Source of the DNA: JBBROS01 sp965213845
GTDB taxonomy: Bacteria; Pseudomonadota; Alphaproteobacteria; Acetobacterales; Acetobacteraceae
NCBI GenBank assembly: GCA_965213845.1
Contig: CBDCAI010000013.1
Coordinates: 124,001 to 188,000 of the forward strand
DNA length: 64,000 nucleotides
Direction: 5' to 3'
Shown here piece by piece: positions 54,337 to 61,754 of the stretch; the first letter of the stretch is position 1; each line of letters opens with the position of its first letter. Position numbers and translations under genes: made by a program. The notes beneath the pieces were generated by a model. That model was not told the DNA's origin. It searched no databases and was given only the letters and a program-made list of their open reading frames with translations.

Positions 54337-56397
54337 CTAGTTCAAAGCCTTCACCTCCACCCGGCGGTTCAGCGCGCGCCCCGCCTCCACGCCGTTATCG
54401 GCGATCGGCTCCCGGGACCCGAGGCCGCTCGACTGCAGGCGGAACGACGCGACCCCGTGCTGGACCAGCCACGCCACCACGGTCGCGGCGCGCCGGGCCG
54501 AAAGCTCCTGGTTGTGCGCGGGCGCGCCCTGCGCATCGGTGTGGCCGATCAGGCTCACCCGAAGCTCCGGGCGGCTGGTCACCGCCGCCAGCAGGTCCCG
54601 CAGCACCGGCTCCGCATTCGGCTGCAGGCTGGCCTTGTCGGTATCGAAGTTGATGTAGACCTGCACCCGGCCCTGCGCCCGCAGCGTCTCCGCGATCGGC
54701 AGCTGCACGGGGGCCGCCGGCACAACCACCGGGTTGGCCGAGGTCACGCGGAACGAGGGGCCCAGCGGCGCGCTGCCATAGGACTGGATGCCGTTGCGCA
54801 GCACGGAGGGGAACGGCGGCGCCACATCGGGGGTCGCCGTCGGCGTCACAATGATCGTCCCGCCCCGGCTGGCGACCACGCCCGCATGCCGGGCCGCCAG
54901 GCACAATGAGGAGTTCCCGGCATAGACCTTGTCCCCGAACACCGAGGCCCGCCCGGGCGTCGAAGCCTCCGCCGTGCACCCACACGTCAAAGCCGGCCCG
55001 TCGACCGGGAACTCATGGTAGTTCTGCGGACAGAACTCCATCGTCCGCATCGTCGCCGAGGACGGCGGCGGCAGCGGCGCGGGCACCGCCCCCACGGCAG
55101 AAACCCGGAACGCCGTGCCGCCCGGCGCGGTGCCATAGGACTGGATGCCGTTGCGCAGCACCGACGGGAACGGCGGGTCCTCGTCGGGCGTCGGCGCCGG
55201 CGACACCACAACCTGCCCGCCCCGGCCCCCGAACACCCCGGCATGCCGCGCCGCCAGGCACAACGACGAATGGGTGGCATAGACGAGGTCGCCGAACACG
55301 GAGCTGCGGCCGGGCGCCGCGGCCTCGGCCGCGCAGCCACAGGTCAAGGCCGGGCCATCGGCCGGGAAGCCGTCGTAATCGGCCGGGCAGATGTCCATCG
55401 TCCGGGTCTCCGCCGGCAGAGCGGGCTTCGGCTCCGCATTGCGGACCTCGCGCTCCGCCTTGGGAAGTGGCCCAGCGGCCGGCCCGGCGGCCGGCCCAGC
55501 GGCCGGCACAGCGGCCGGCACAGGCGCTGGCGCCGGCACGGCGGTCGCGGCGGCCACCCGCTGCGGCCCTTCCGAGGGCGGGCGGAAGGTGAAGTTGCCC
55601 CGCAGCGGCGACAGTGCGAGCCAGGGCAGCTGCCGACCGCCCGTCGCTGCCTGCACGTCAAGCCCGACCGTGTTCAGCGCCTCCAGCAGCGGCGCACCCG
55701 GCGTCGCGATGGCCCGGGCCAGCGCCGCCGAGTACGGGCTGTTGCCGCCCTCCCCATCGGCCGCGACGGCCCCGGGCTGGGTCGCGTAGCCGATGATCGT
55801 CCCGGTGGGGGCGGTCACCTGCGCCAGGCCCGTTGTGATGCCGCGCAGGCCCCGGCCGCTGAACGGGTTGTTCCGGCACGCGTCCAGCAGCACCAGGTTC
55901 AGCCGGCTCCCCGCCGCGGTCATCTCGTCCAGCACGAAGTCCGCGTCCACCAGCTCGTACTTGACGTCGGTCACGCTGGCGACGCTGGCTTCGACGGGGA
56001 TCAGGTAGTTCTTCCCCCCGATCTGCACGGCGTGGCCCGCGAAGTAGAACAGCGCCGTGCTGTCCGGGGTCAGCCGCCGCCCGAACTCGCGGATCAGCGC
56101 CTCCAGCTGCGGCCGGGTCACGTCCAGCTGCGGCCCGCCGCCGATCAGCGTGAAGCCGGACTCCTCCAGCGCCTTGGCGACCAGCCGCCCGTCATTGCCG
56201 GGGTTCGCCAGCGCCGGCACCGTCCGATACAGGCCGTTGCCGACCACGAGCGCCAGGCGCTGCTCGGCCATCGCAGGCGACAGGATCGCGCACATTAAGC
56301 CCAGCGCCAGCACGAGGCCGACCAGGGTGCGGCGCACGACGGATGCGGGGCCGGCACGGTCGGGGGGGCTCGGTATCGGGACGATCGTTCCGCGCAT
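54337..56397 (-). CDS. Secreted caspase-like peptidase with two LCCL domains and an OmpA domain
   Basis: The 686-residue protein joins three modules. A signal peptide (VRRTLVGLVLALGLMCAILS, cut after AMA at 44) precedes a C14 caspase domain (about 45–270). It starts RLALVVGNGLYRTVPALANP and has the catalytic dyad His122 (FYFAGHAVQIGG) and Cys174 (VLLDACRNNPF). A Pro/Ala linker holds a 12-bp repeat. Two LCCL domains follow (337–432 and 456–552), each with CP, LTCGC, SSLCLAARHAGV and SVLRNGIQSYG. The C-terminal OmpA domain (about 575–686) has INFDTDKASLQPNAEPVLRD, GHTDAQG and NRRVEV, and should bind peptidoglycan. It is thus a peptidase held in the periplasm. The substrate is unknown. Confidence 0.9.
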   Translation of the reverse strand: MRGTIVPIPSPPDRAGPASVVRRTLVGLVLALGLMCAILSPAMAEQRLALVVGNGLYRTVPALANPGNDGRLVAKALEESGFTLIGGGPQLDVTRPQLEALIREFGRRLTPDSTALFYFAGHAVQIGGKNYLIPVEASVASVTDVKYELVDADFVLDEMTAAGSRLNLVLLDACRNNPFSGRGLRGITTGLAQVTAPTGTIIGYATQPGAVAADGEGGNSPYSAALARAIATPGAPLLEALNTVGLDVQAATGGRQLPWLALSPLRGNFTFRPPSEGPQRVAAATAVPAPAPVPAAVPAAGPAAGPAAGPLPKAEREVRNAEPKPALPAETRTMDICPADYDGFPADGPALTCGCAAEAAAPGRSSVFGDLVYATHSSLCLAARHAGVFGGRGGQVVVSPAPTPDEDPPFPSVLRNGIQSYGTAPGGTAFRVSAVGAVPAPLPPPSSATMRTMEFCPQNYHEFPVDGPALTCGCTAEASTPGRASVFGDKVYAGNSSLCLAARHAGVVASRGGTIIVTPTATPDVAPPFPSVLRNGIQSYGSAPLGPSFRVTSANPVVVPAAPVQLPIAETLRAQGRVQVYINFDTDKASLQPNAEPVLRDLLAAVTSRPELRVSLIGHTDAQGAPAHNQELSARRAATVVAWLVQHGVASFRLQSSGLGSREPIADNGVEAGRALNRRVEVKALN
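55469..55528 (-). repeat. 12-bp tandem repeat, about 5 units, in the caspase linker
   Basis: Units at 55469, 55481, 55493 and 55505 share GGCCCAGCGGCC with single changes; a fifth at 55517 is diverged. On the minus strand they encode AAGP repeats between the caspase and the first LCCL domain. Confidence 0.85.
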
Positions 56398-56496
56398 GCT
56401 GGGTCACCGCTTCGTTCGGCCAAGGCTGCATCGCTTGTGTTACCCGATGCAACGTCTCATCCATTGCACCAGGCTCGCCTGCGAATGCGGGCGCCC

Positions 56497-57378
56497 TCAA
56501 TCCGCCCCGGCGCCCTCCACCCGCACCCGCGCCCGCACCCGGCGGATGCGCCGCGCATCGCTGTCCAGTATCCGGAACTCCCAGCCGGAGGAGTGGCCCA
56601 CCACCTCCCCCCGCGACGGCACCCGCCCGGCCAGCGTGAACACCAGCCCGCCTACCGTGTCGATGTCGGCGCCCCGCTCGTCCTCCGTCAGCACGGGCCC
56701 CAGCCGCAGCTCGAACGCCTCGGTCGACAGCCGCGCATCGATGTCCAGCGCGCCGTCCGTGCGTTCCGTGATCATGGGGCCCTGCACCTCGTCGTGCTCG
56801 TCGGCGATGTCGCCCACGATCTCCTCGACCAGGTCCTCGATCGTCAGCAGCCCGTCGATGCCGCCGTACTCGTCCACCACCAGCGCCAGGTGCATCCGCG
56901 CCTGCCGCATCTGCAGCAGCAGGTCCAGCACCGGCAGTTGCGGCGCCACCATCAGCGGCCGCCGCAGCAGCGCCTCAAGCGCGAACGCGTCCGGCCGCCC
57001 GACATACGAGAACACGTCCTTGATGTGGACCATGCCCACGATCTCGTCCAACTGCGCCCGATACACCGGCAGCCGGGAATGCCCCTCGCGCCGGATCTGC
57101 TCCAGCGCCTGGTCCAGCGTCACGTCCACCGGCATCGCCACGATGTCCGCCCGCGGGATCATCACGTCGTCCACCGTTGTCCCGCGCAGCCGCAGCACGT
57201 TGGCGATCAGCGCCCGCTCCTGCCGGTCCAACTCCGGCAGCTCGCCCTCCGCCTGCGTCGCATCCGCGGACTGCTGCACCAGCTCGGCGATGCTCTCCCG
57301 CACCGAATGCTCTGCCCGCCCCAGCAGACGCTGCCGCACCCGGTCCACGAATCCCCGCCGCACCAGGCTGCCGCTCAT
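56497..57378 (-). CDS. corC: CorC/HlyC-family CBS-domain protein
   Basis: The 293-residue protein has two CBS domains (TTVDDVMIPRADIVAMPVDV, EGHSRLPVYRAQLDEIVGMV, LALVVDEYGGIDGLLTIEDL) and a C-terminal CorC_HlyC domain (TVGGLVFTLAGRVPSRGEVV). It lacks the DUF21 membrane part of larger relatives, as is usual for CorC. Roles in metal efflux and envelope homeostasis are suggested for the family. I chose ATG 57378 because it overlaps the ybeY stop (ATGA); longer upstream in-frame starts lie inside ybeY's repeat. In many relatives lnt follows; here the caspase gene does. Confidence 0.93.
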   Translation of the reverse strand: MSGSLVRRGFVDRVRQRLLGRAEHSVRESIAELVQQSADATQAEGELPELDRQERALIANVLRLRGTTVDDVMIPRADIVAMPVDVTLDQALEQIRREGHSRLPVYRAQLDEIVGMVHIKDVFSYVGRPDAFALEALLRRPLMVAPQLPVLDLLLQMRQARMHLALVVDEYGGIDGLLTIEDLVEEIVGDIADEHDEVQGPMITERTDGALDIDARLSTEAFELRLGPVLTEDERGADIDTVGGLVFTLAGRVPSRGEVVGHSSGWEFRILDSDARRIRRVRARVRVEGAGAD

Positions 57379-57869
57379 GAGGCTGAAGCCCGTTGCACGC
57401 CAGCCTGTTTGCCCGGCCTGGTCCACCCCGGCCTGGTCCATCCCGGCCTGGTCCAAAGCGTCGCCCAGGGATTCGCCACACCCAGCCGGTGCAGCACCCG
57501 CGTCTCCAGCAGCTCCATGCGCCGCGCCGCGCCCGGCAGCAGGTGGTCCTCTCCCTGCAGATGCAGCACGCCGTGCACCACCAGGTGCACAAGGTGGTCC
57601 GCCACCCGCTTGCCGGCTGCCCGCGCCTCCCGCCGCACCACGCCGGATGCCAACGCGATGTCACCGCCCTCGAACGTCAACACGTTGGTCGGCTTGTCCC
57701 GCCCACGGAAGCGCCGGTTCAACGTCCGGACCTCCGCATCCCCGGTCAGCAACACCGTCAACGTCCCCTGCGGCGCGTCCTGCGCCCCGGCCCCCGCCGC
57801 CTTCACCGCCCGGCGCACCCGGCCCTCGAGCCCCGGAACCATCCTCCGCCAGGCCAGGTCGGCCACCAT
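57375..57869 (-). CDS. ybeY: YbeY, endoribonuclease and rRNA maturation factor
   Basis: YbeY trims the 3' end of 16S rRNA and supports ribosome quality control. From ATG 57869 (GGGGG eight bases upstream) the protein is 164 residues; a longer start at 57932 is possible. The zinc motif HGVLHLQGEDH is intact, and RRFRGRDKPTNVLTFEG is characteristic. The usual end (LGxxxPY) is followed by an extension of three TRPGW-type units from a 15-bp repeat and a basic tail. It overlaps corC by ATGA. Confidence 0.94.
   Translation of the reverse strand: MVADLAWRRMVPGLEGRVRRAVKAAGAGAQDAPQGTLTVLLTGDAEVRTLNRRFRGRDKPTNVLTFEGGDIALASGVVRREARAAGKRVADHLVHLVVHGVLHLQGEDHLLPGAARRMELLETRVLHRLGVANPWATLWTRPGWTRPGWTRPGKQAGVQRASAS
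57414..57458 (-). repeat. 15-bp tandem repeat, 3 units, at the ybeY C-terminus
   Basis: CGGCCTGGTCCACCC, CGGCCTGGTCCATCC and CGGCCTGGTCCAAAG at 57414, 57429 and 57444. It encodes WTRPG units in ybeY. It lies just upstream of the corC start, so it also alters the spacing and sequence before that start. Confidence 0.85.
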
Positions 57870-57937
57870 GACAACAACCCCCGGGCCGTCCGAGGCCTCA
57901 GGGGTTCCGCACCATCGACTGTCAGGGTCCATTGAAA

Positions 57938-58999
57938 CTACTGCCGGGCCTCATGCCGCTCCTGCCCGCCGGCCGCGTCGCGCTGCGCCTGGGCCCGCTG
58001 GTCATACGCGTTCACGATCGCCGCCACCAGCGGATGCCGCACCACGTCCCGCACGCCGAACCGGTTCACGCCAATGCCGGGCAGCCCCTCCAGCGTCTCC
58101 AGCGCGTCCCGCAGCCCGCTGCGCTGGCCCTGCGGCAGATCGATCTGGCTCAGGTCGCCCGTGATCACCATCCGTGTCCCCTCGCCCATCCGCGTCAGGA
58201 ACATCTTCATCTGCACCGGCGTCGTGTTCTGCGCCTCGTCCAATATCACGAAGGCATGCGCCAGCGTCCGCCCGCGCATGAACGCCAGCGGCGCCACCTC
58301 GATCTCGCCCGTCGCCATCCGCCGCATCACCTGGTCGCCCGGCAGCATGTCGCCCAGCGCATCGTACAGCGGCCGCAGGTAGGGGTCGATCTTCTCCTTC
58401 AGGTCCCCCGGCAGGAAGCCCAGCCGCTCCCCCGCCTCCACCGCCGGCCGCGACAGGATGATCTTGTCCACCCGGCCCGCCTGCAGCATCGCCACCGCCT
58501 GCGCCACCGCCAGATAGGTCTTGCCCGTGCCGGCCGGGCCGATCCCGAACACCATCTCGTGCCGCCCCAGCATGTCCATGTACGCCGTCTGCCCCGGCGA
58601 GCGCGGCCCCACCGCTCCCCGCCTGGTCTGGATCGCCGGCAGGTCCCGCAGCGGCAGCCGCGGGTCGTCCCCCTCCAGCAGCGCCGCGTCGGCCATCTTC
58701 ACCGCCGCCTCCACGTCGCCCCGCGACAGGCCCCGACCCTCCTCCAGCCGCTTGTACAGCCCGTTCAGCGCCGCCACCGCCGCATCCGTCCGCGCCGGCT
58801 CGCCGCTGATCGCCACCCGGTTGCCCCGTGCCGACAATCGGACCCCCAGGCCCTTCTCCAGCCGCACCAGGTTCCGGTCGTGGTCCCCCAGCAGCAGCGC
58901 CAGCAGGTGGTTGTCCCCGAACTGCAGCGTCAACGCCTTGCCTGGCGGCGGCGGCGGCTGCGAAGGAATGGTGGTCGGCGAGGGGGCGATGATGTTCAA
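57938..58999 (-). CDS. phoH: PhoH-family ATPase
   Basis: The 353-residue protein has an N-terminal KH-like region (LTLQFGDNHLLALLLGDHDR), then the PhoH domain with Walker A GPAGTGKTYLAVAQAVAM, SRPAVEAGERLGFLPGDLKE, Walker B FVILDEAQNTTPVQMKMFLT and SGLRDALETLEGLPGIGV. These RNA- or ribosome-linked ATPases sit next to ybeY in most proteobacteria. The start is a TTG at 58999 that overlaps the miaB stop (TTGA); no better start is visible. ybeY follows. Confidence 0.92.
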   Translation of the reverse strand: MNIIAPSPTTIPSQPPPPPGKALTLQFGDNHLLALLLGDHDRNLVRLEKGLGVRLSARGNRVAISGEPARTDAAVAALNGLYKRLEEGRGLSRGDVEAAVKMADAALLEGDDPRLPLRDLPAIQTRRGAVGPRSPGQTAYMDMLGRHEMVFGIGPAGTGKTYLAVAQAVAMLQAGRVDKIILSRPAVEAGERLGFLPGDLKEKIDPYLRPLYDALGDMLPGDQVMRRMATGEIEVAPLAFMRGRTLAHAFVILDEAQNTTPVQMKMFLTRMGEGTRMVITGDLSQIDLPQGQRSGLRDALETLEGLPGIGVNRFGVRDVVRHPLVAAIVNAYDQRAQAQRDAAGGQERHEARQ

Positions 59000-60465
59000 G
59001 CGGCGCTTTGCTCCATGTCCAGAGACGAGACCAATATGCCCCCCAAGGAATTGGGGTTACCCGCGACGATCCGCACCGGGCGCTCCCGCCCGATCCACGA
59101 CGCGTCGGCATCCACGTGCACCGGCTGCAAGTAGGGCGACCGCCCCGACAGCTGCCCGGGCCTGCGCCCCGGCCCGGTAAACAGAACCGGCATCGCCCGC
59201 CCCACGCACGCCAGGTTGAACGCCGCCTGCTGCCCCCGCAGCACCTCCAGCAGTGTCTGCAGCCGTTCGTCCTTCACCGCCTCGGCCACCTGCAGCGGCG
59301 CGCCCGCCGCCGGCGTGCCCGGGCGCGACGAGTACTTGAAGCTGAACGCCTGCGCGAAGCCCACCTGCCGCACCAGGTCCAGCGTGGCCGCGAACTCCGC
59401 CGCCGTCTCGCCCGGATGCCCCACGATGAAGTCCGACGACAGCGCGATGTCCGGCCGCGCCGCCCGCAGCCGGTCCACCAGCCGCAGGTACTCCGCCGCC
59501 GTGTGCCGCCGGTTCATCGCCGCCAACACCCGGTCAGACCCCGACTGCACCGGCAGATGCAGGAACGGCATCAGCGCCGGCACATCCCGATGCGCCGCGA
59601 TCAGCGCATCGTCCATATCCCGCGGGTGGCTGGTGGTGTAGCGGATCCGCAGCAGCCCCGGCATGTCGGCCAGCGCCCGCACCAGCCGGCCCAGCCCCCA
59701 CACCCCACCCTCCGGGGCCTCCCCGTGGTAGGCATTCACGTTCTGCCCCAGCAGCGTGATCTCCCGCGCGCCGGACGCCACCAGGCGGCGCGCCTCCGCC
59801 AGCACCCCCGCCACCGGCCGGCTCGTCTCCACCCCCCGCGTATAGGGCACCACGCAGAAGCTGCAGAACTTGTCGCAGCCCTCCTGGATCGTCAGGAAGG
59901 CCGTCACCCCCGGCGCCGCACCCGTCTGCGGCAGATGGTCGAACTTGTCCTCGGGCGCGAAATCCGTGTCGATCACGGCACCCCCCGCCCGCGCCGCCCG
60001 CGCCACCATCTCCGGCAGCCGGTGATACGTCTGCGGCCCCAGCACGATGTCCACATAGGGCGCACGGGCCAGGATCTCGGCCCCCTCCGCCTGCGCCACG
60101 CACCCGGCCACCGCCAGCACCATCCCGTGCCCGGCCGCCGCCCGCGCCTCCTTCAGCAGCCGCAGGCGCCCCAGCTCCGAGAACACCTTCTCCACCGCCT
60201 TTTCCCGGATGTGGCAGGTGTTCAGGATCACCATGTCCGCCTCATCCGGCCGGCCCACGGGCGCGTAGCCCAGCGGCGCAAGCACGTCCGCCATCCGGCC
60301 GCTGTCGTACACGTTCATCTGGCACCCCCACGTGATCACGTGCAGGCGCCGCGACGGGCCCGACGAGGGAGCCGGGTCCGGAACAGGAGCGGGTGCGTCG
60401 ACCCGATCGGGCAGCAATTCGGTCAAGGGCAAGGGGTCCAGGCCCGCCGCGGAACAATCCCGCAT
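58996..60465 (-). CDS. miaB: MiaB, tRNA-2-methylthio-N6-dimethylallyladenosine synthase
   Basis: This radical-SAM enzyme adds a methylthio group at A37 of tRNA. The 489-residue protein has the first Fe-S cluster cysteines in TWGCQMNVYDS, ILNTCHIREKA and AVAGCVAQAEG, and the radical-SAM CDKFCSFCVVPYTRG. The C-terminal TRAM region includes GRSPYLQPVHVDADASWIGR. The first about 35 residues are Pro-rich and extra to the family. The gene heads miaB–phoH–ybeY–corC, a translationally coupled string concerned with RNA and ribosome upkeep. Confidence 0.96.
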   Translation of the reverse strand: MRDCSAAGLDPLPLTELLPDRVDAPAPVPDPAPSSGPSRRLHVITWGCQMNVYDSGRMADVLAPLGYAPVGRPDEADMVILNTCHIREKAVEKVFSELGRLRLLKEARAAAGHGMVLAVAGCVAQAEGAEILARAPYVDIVLGPQTYHRLPEMVARAARAGGAVIDTDFAPEDKFDHLPQTGAAPGVTAFLTIQEGCDKFCSFCVVPYTRGVETSRPVAGVLAEARRLVASGAREITLLGQNVNAYHGEAPEGGVWGLGRLVRALADMPGLLRIRYTTSHPRDMDDALIAAHRDVPALMPFLHLPVQSGSDRVLAAMNRRHTAAEYLRLVDRLRAARPDIALSSDFIVGHPGETAAEFAATLDLVRQVGFAQAFSFKYSSRPGTPAAGAPLQVAEAVKDERLQTLLEVLRGQQAAFNLACVGRAMPVLFTGPGRRPGQLSGRSPYLQPVHVDADASWIGRERPVRIVAGNPNSLGGILVSSLDMEQSAA

Positions 60466-60666
60466 GCCGGCAAAATCCAGATGGTCCGGCAGGCCGGGCC
60501 CGTCAAGCGAGCCACGCGCCGAAGCGCCGCATCACGCCACCGCTGGTATCCCGCTTGTTCAGCCTGCCACCCCGCACGGACGATCGTGTTGACCCGATTC
60601 GCCACCCTACTGTGCCCGAAAACAACCCCATTCTGTCAACGGAAAGCCGTCCCCCGGGCCCAGCGC

Positions 60667-61575
60667 TCAAGCGAACACCGCGCGCCCTGTCAGCACCTCG
60701 GGCGCCGGCCGCGGCACCGCCGGGCGGTTCTGCCGCAGCGTCGCGGCACCCGCCGCCACCGTGTCCCACACCGCCTGCGACAGCGCCTTCCGCGACGCAT
60801 ACCCGGCCGGGTCGATCGGCGCGTGCAGCAGCACCGTCGCCCGGAGGCCCCGCAGCTGCAGCAGCCGCCAAGAATGGCTGCCCAGGTCCATGTCCCCATA
60901 CCAGGCGAACACCGGCCGGCTCGCCCGCCCGGTCGGCAACCCGGCCAACTGGTCGTACACCACGCTCACCGGCTGGATCATCGGCCGCCCCTGACCCTCC
61001 ACCGCATCCACGATCGAGAAGAACGCCGACCGGAACGGCAGCACCCGCGATCCGTCGCTGCTCGTGCCCTCCGGGAACAGGATCAGGTTGTCGCCGTCCC
61101 CCAGACGCTGCCGCATCGCGTCCCGCTCCCGCCCCGTGTCGCGCGCGCGCCGGCTGACGAACACCGTCCGCCCCAGCCGCGCCACCGTCCGGACCAGCGG
61201 CCAACCGCCCACCTCCGCCTTCGCGACGAAGCACGCCTCCAGCGACCCGCCCAGCACCAGCACGTCCAGCCACGAGGAGTGGTTCGACGCGAACACCACC
61301 GCCCGCCGGTCCACCTGCCGCGCCTGCGTCCCCACCACCCGCACCCGCAGCCCGATCAGCCGGCACAGCGCCGCCCAGTACAGCCGGGCGAACACGACCT
61401 TCGCCGGCCCGGGCAGCAGCACGAACACCGCCTGCACCGGCATCGCCAGCACGGTGAACGCCAGCACCGCCGCCCCCCGGCGCGCCGCCCGCAACCGCGC
61501 CACCACCCCGCCCGCCGACGAGGCACGCTCCATGTCGTGCGACGCTGCTTCGGCACGCCGCGGCGCCACCTGCAT
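60667..61575 (-). CDS. 1-acyl-glycerol-3-phosphate acyltransferase (PlsC family)
   Basis: The protein (302 residues from ATG 61575) has a membrane helix (AVLAFTVLAMPVQAVFVLLP) and the acyltransferase motifs ASNHSSWLDVLVLGG (H-X4-D), RAVVFVSRRAR-like block II, NLILFPEGTSSDGSRVL and IQPVSVVYDQLAGL. Such enzymes add the second acyl chain to lysophosphatidic acid or to ornithine lipids. GAAGG four bases before 61575 supports that start; ATGs at 61614 and 61533 are alternatives. The 200-bp gap to miaB contains no gene I can support; a TTGACA on the minus strand at 60634–60639 might be a -35 for miaB, with a poor -10. Confidence 0.88.
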   Translation of the reverse strand: MQVAPRRAEAASHDMERASSAGGVVARLRAARRGAAVLAFTVLAMPVQAVFVLLPGPAKVVFARLYWAALCRLIGLRVRVVGTQARQVDRRAVVFASNHSSWLDVLVLGGSLEACFVAKAEVGGWPLVRTVARLGRTVFVSRRARDTGRERDAMRQRLGDGDNLILFPEGTSSDGSRVLPFRSAFFSIVDAVEGQGRPMIQPVSVVYDQLAGLPTGRASRPVFAWYGDMDLGSHSWRLLQLRGLRATVLLHAPIDPAGYASRKALSQAVWDTVAAGAATLRQNRPAVPRPAPEVLTGRAVFA

Positions 61576-61644
61576 CAGGCCTTCGGGCGGCAACCGGCGC
61601 GGCGATGCTTGCATGCACCAGACCTAGCAAGCCTCGTACGACGG

Positions 61645-61666
61645 AACAACGACGCAACAACGACGC
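61645..61666. repeat. 11-bp direct repeat upstream of tamA
   Basis: AACAACGACGC occurs twice in a row (61645–61655 and 61656–61666) in the divergent region between the acyltransferase and tamA genes. An 11-bp period is about one helical turn, so a protein-binding site is possible. Confidence 0.35.
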
Positions 61667-61754
61667 TCCCATGACAAACCCACGAAGCCACCCATCCCCT
61701 GACCTGGCGCAGACGCGATTGGCCGTCCCCCGCCGGCCGCGTTAAACCCCTTCC

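Noticed and set aside
57379..57456. Earlier corC start giving an MDQAG-repeat N-terminus
   Set aside because: The ATGA overlap at 57378 gives the normal CorC N-terminus, and the upstream residues come from the ybeY tandem repeat.
60423..60605. 60-residue minus-strand frame in the miaB–acyltransferase gap
   Set aside because: It overlaps the miaB start, has no recognisable features, and a chance frame of this length is expected in such DNA.
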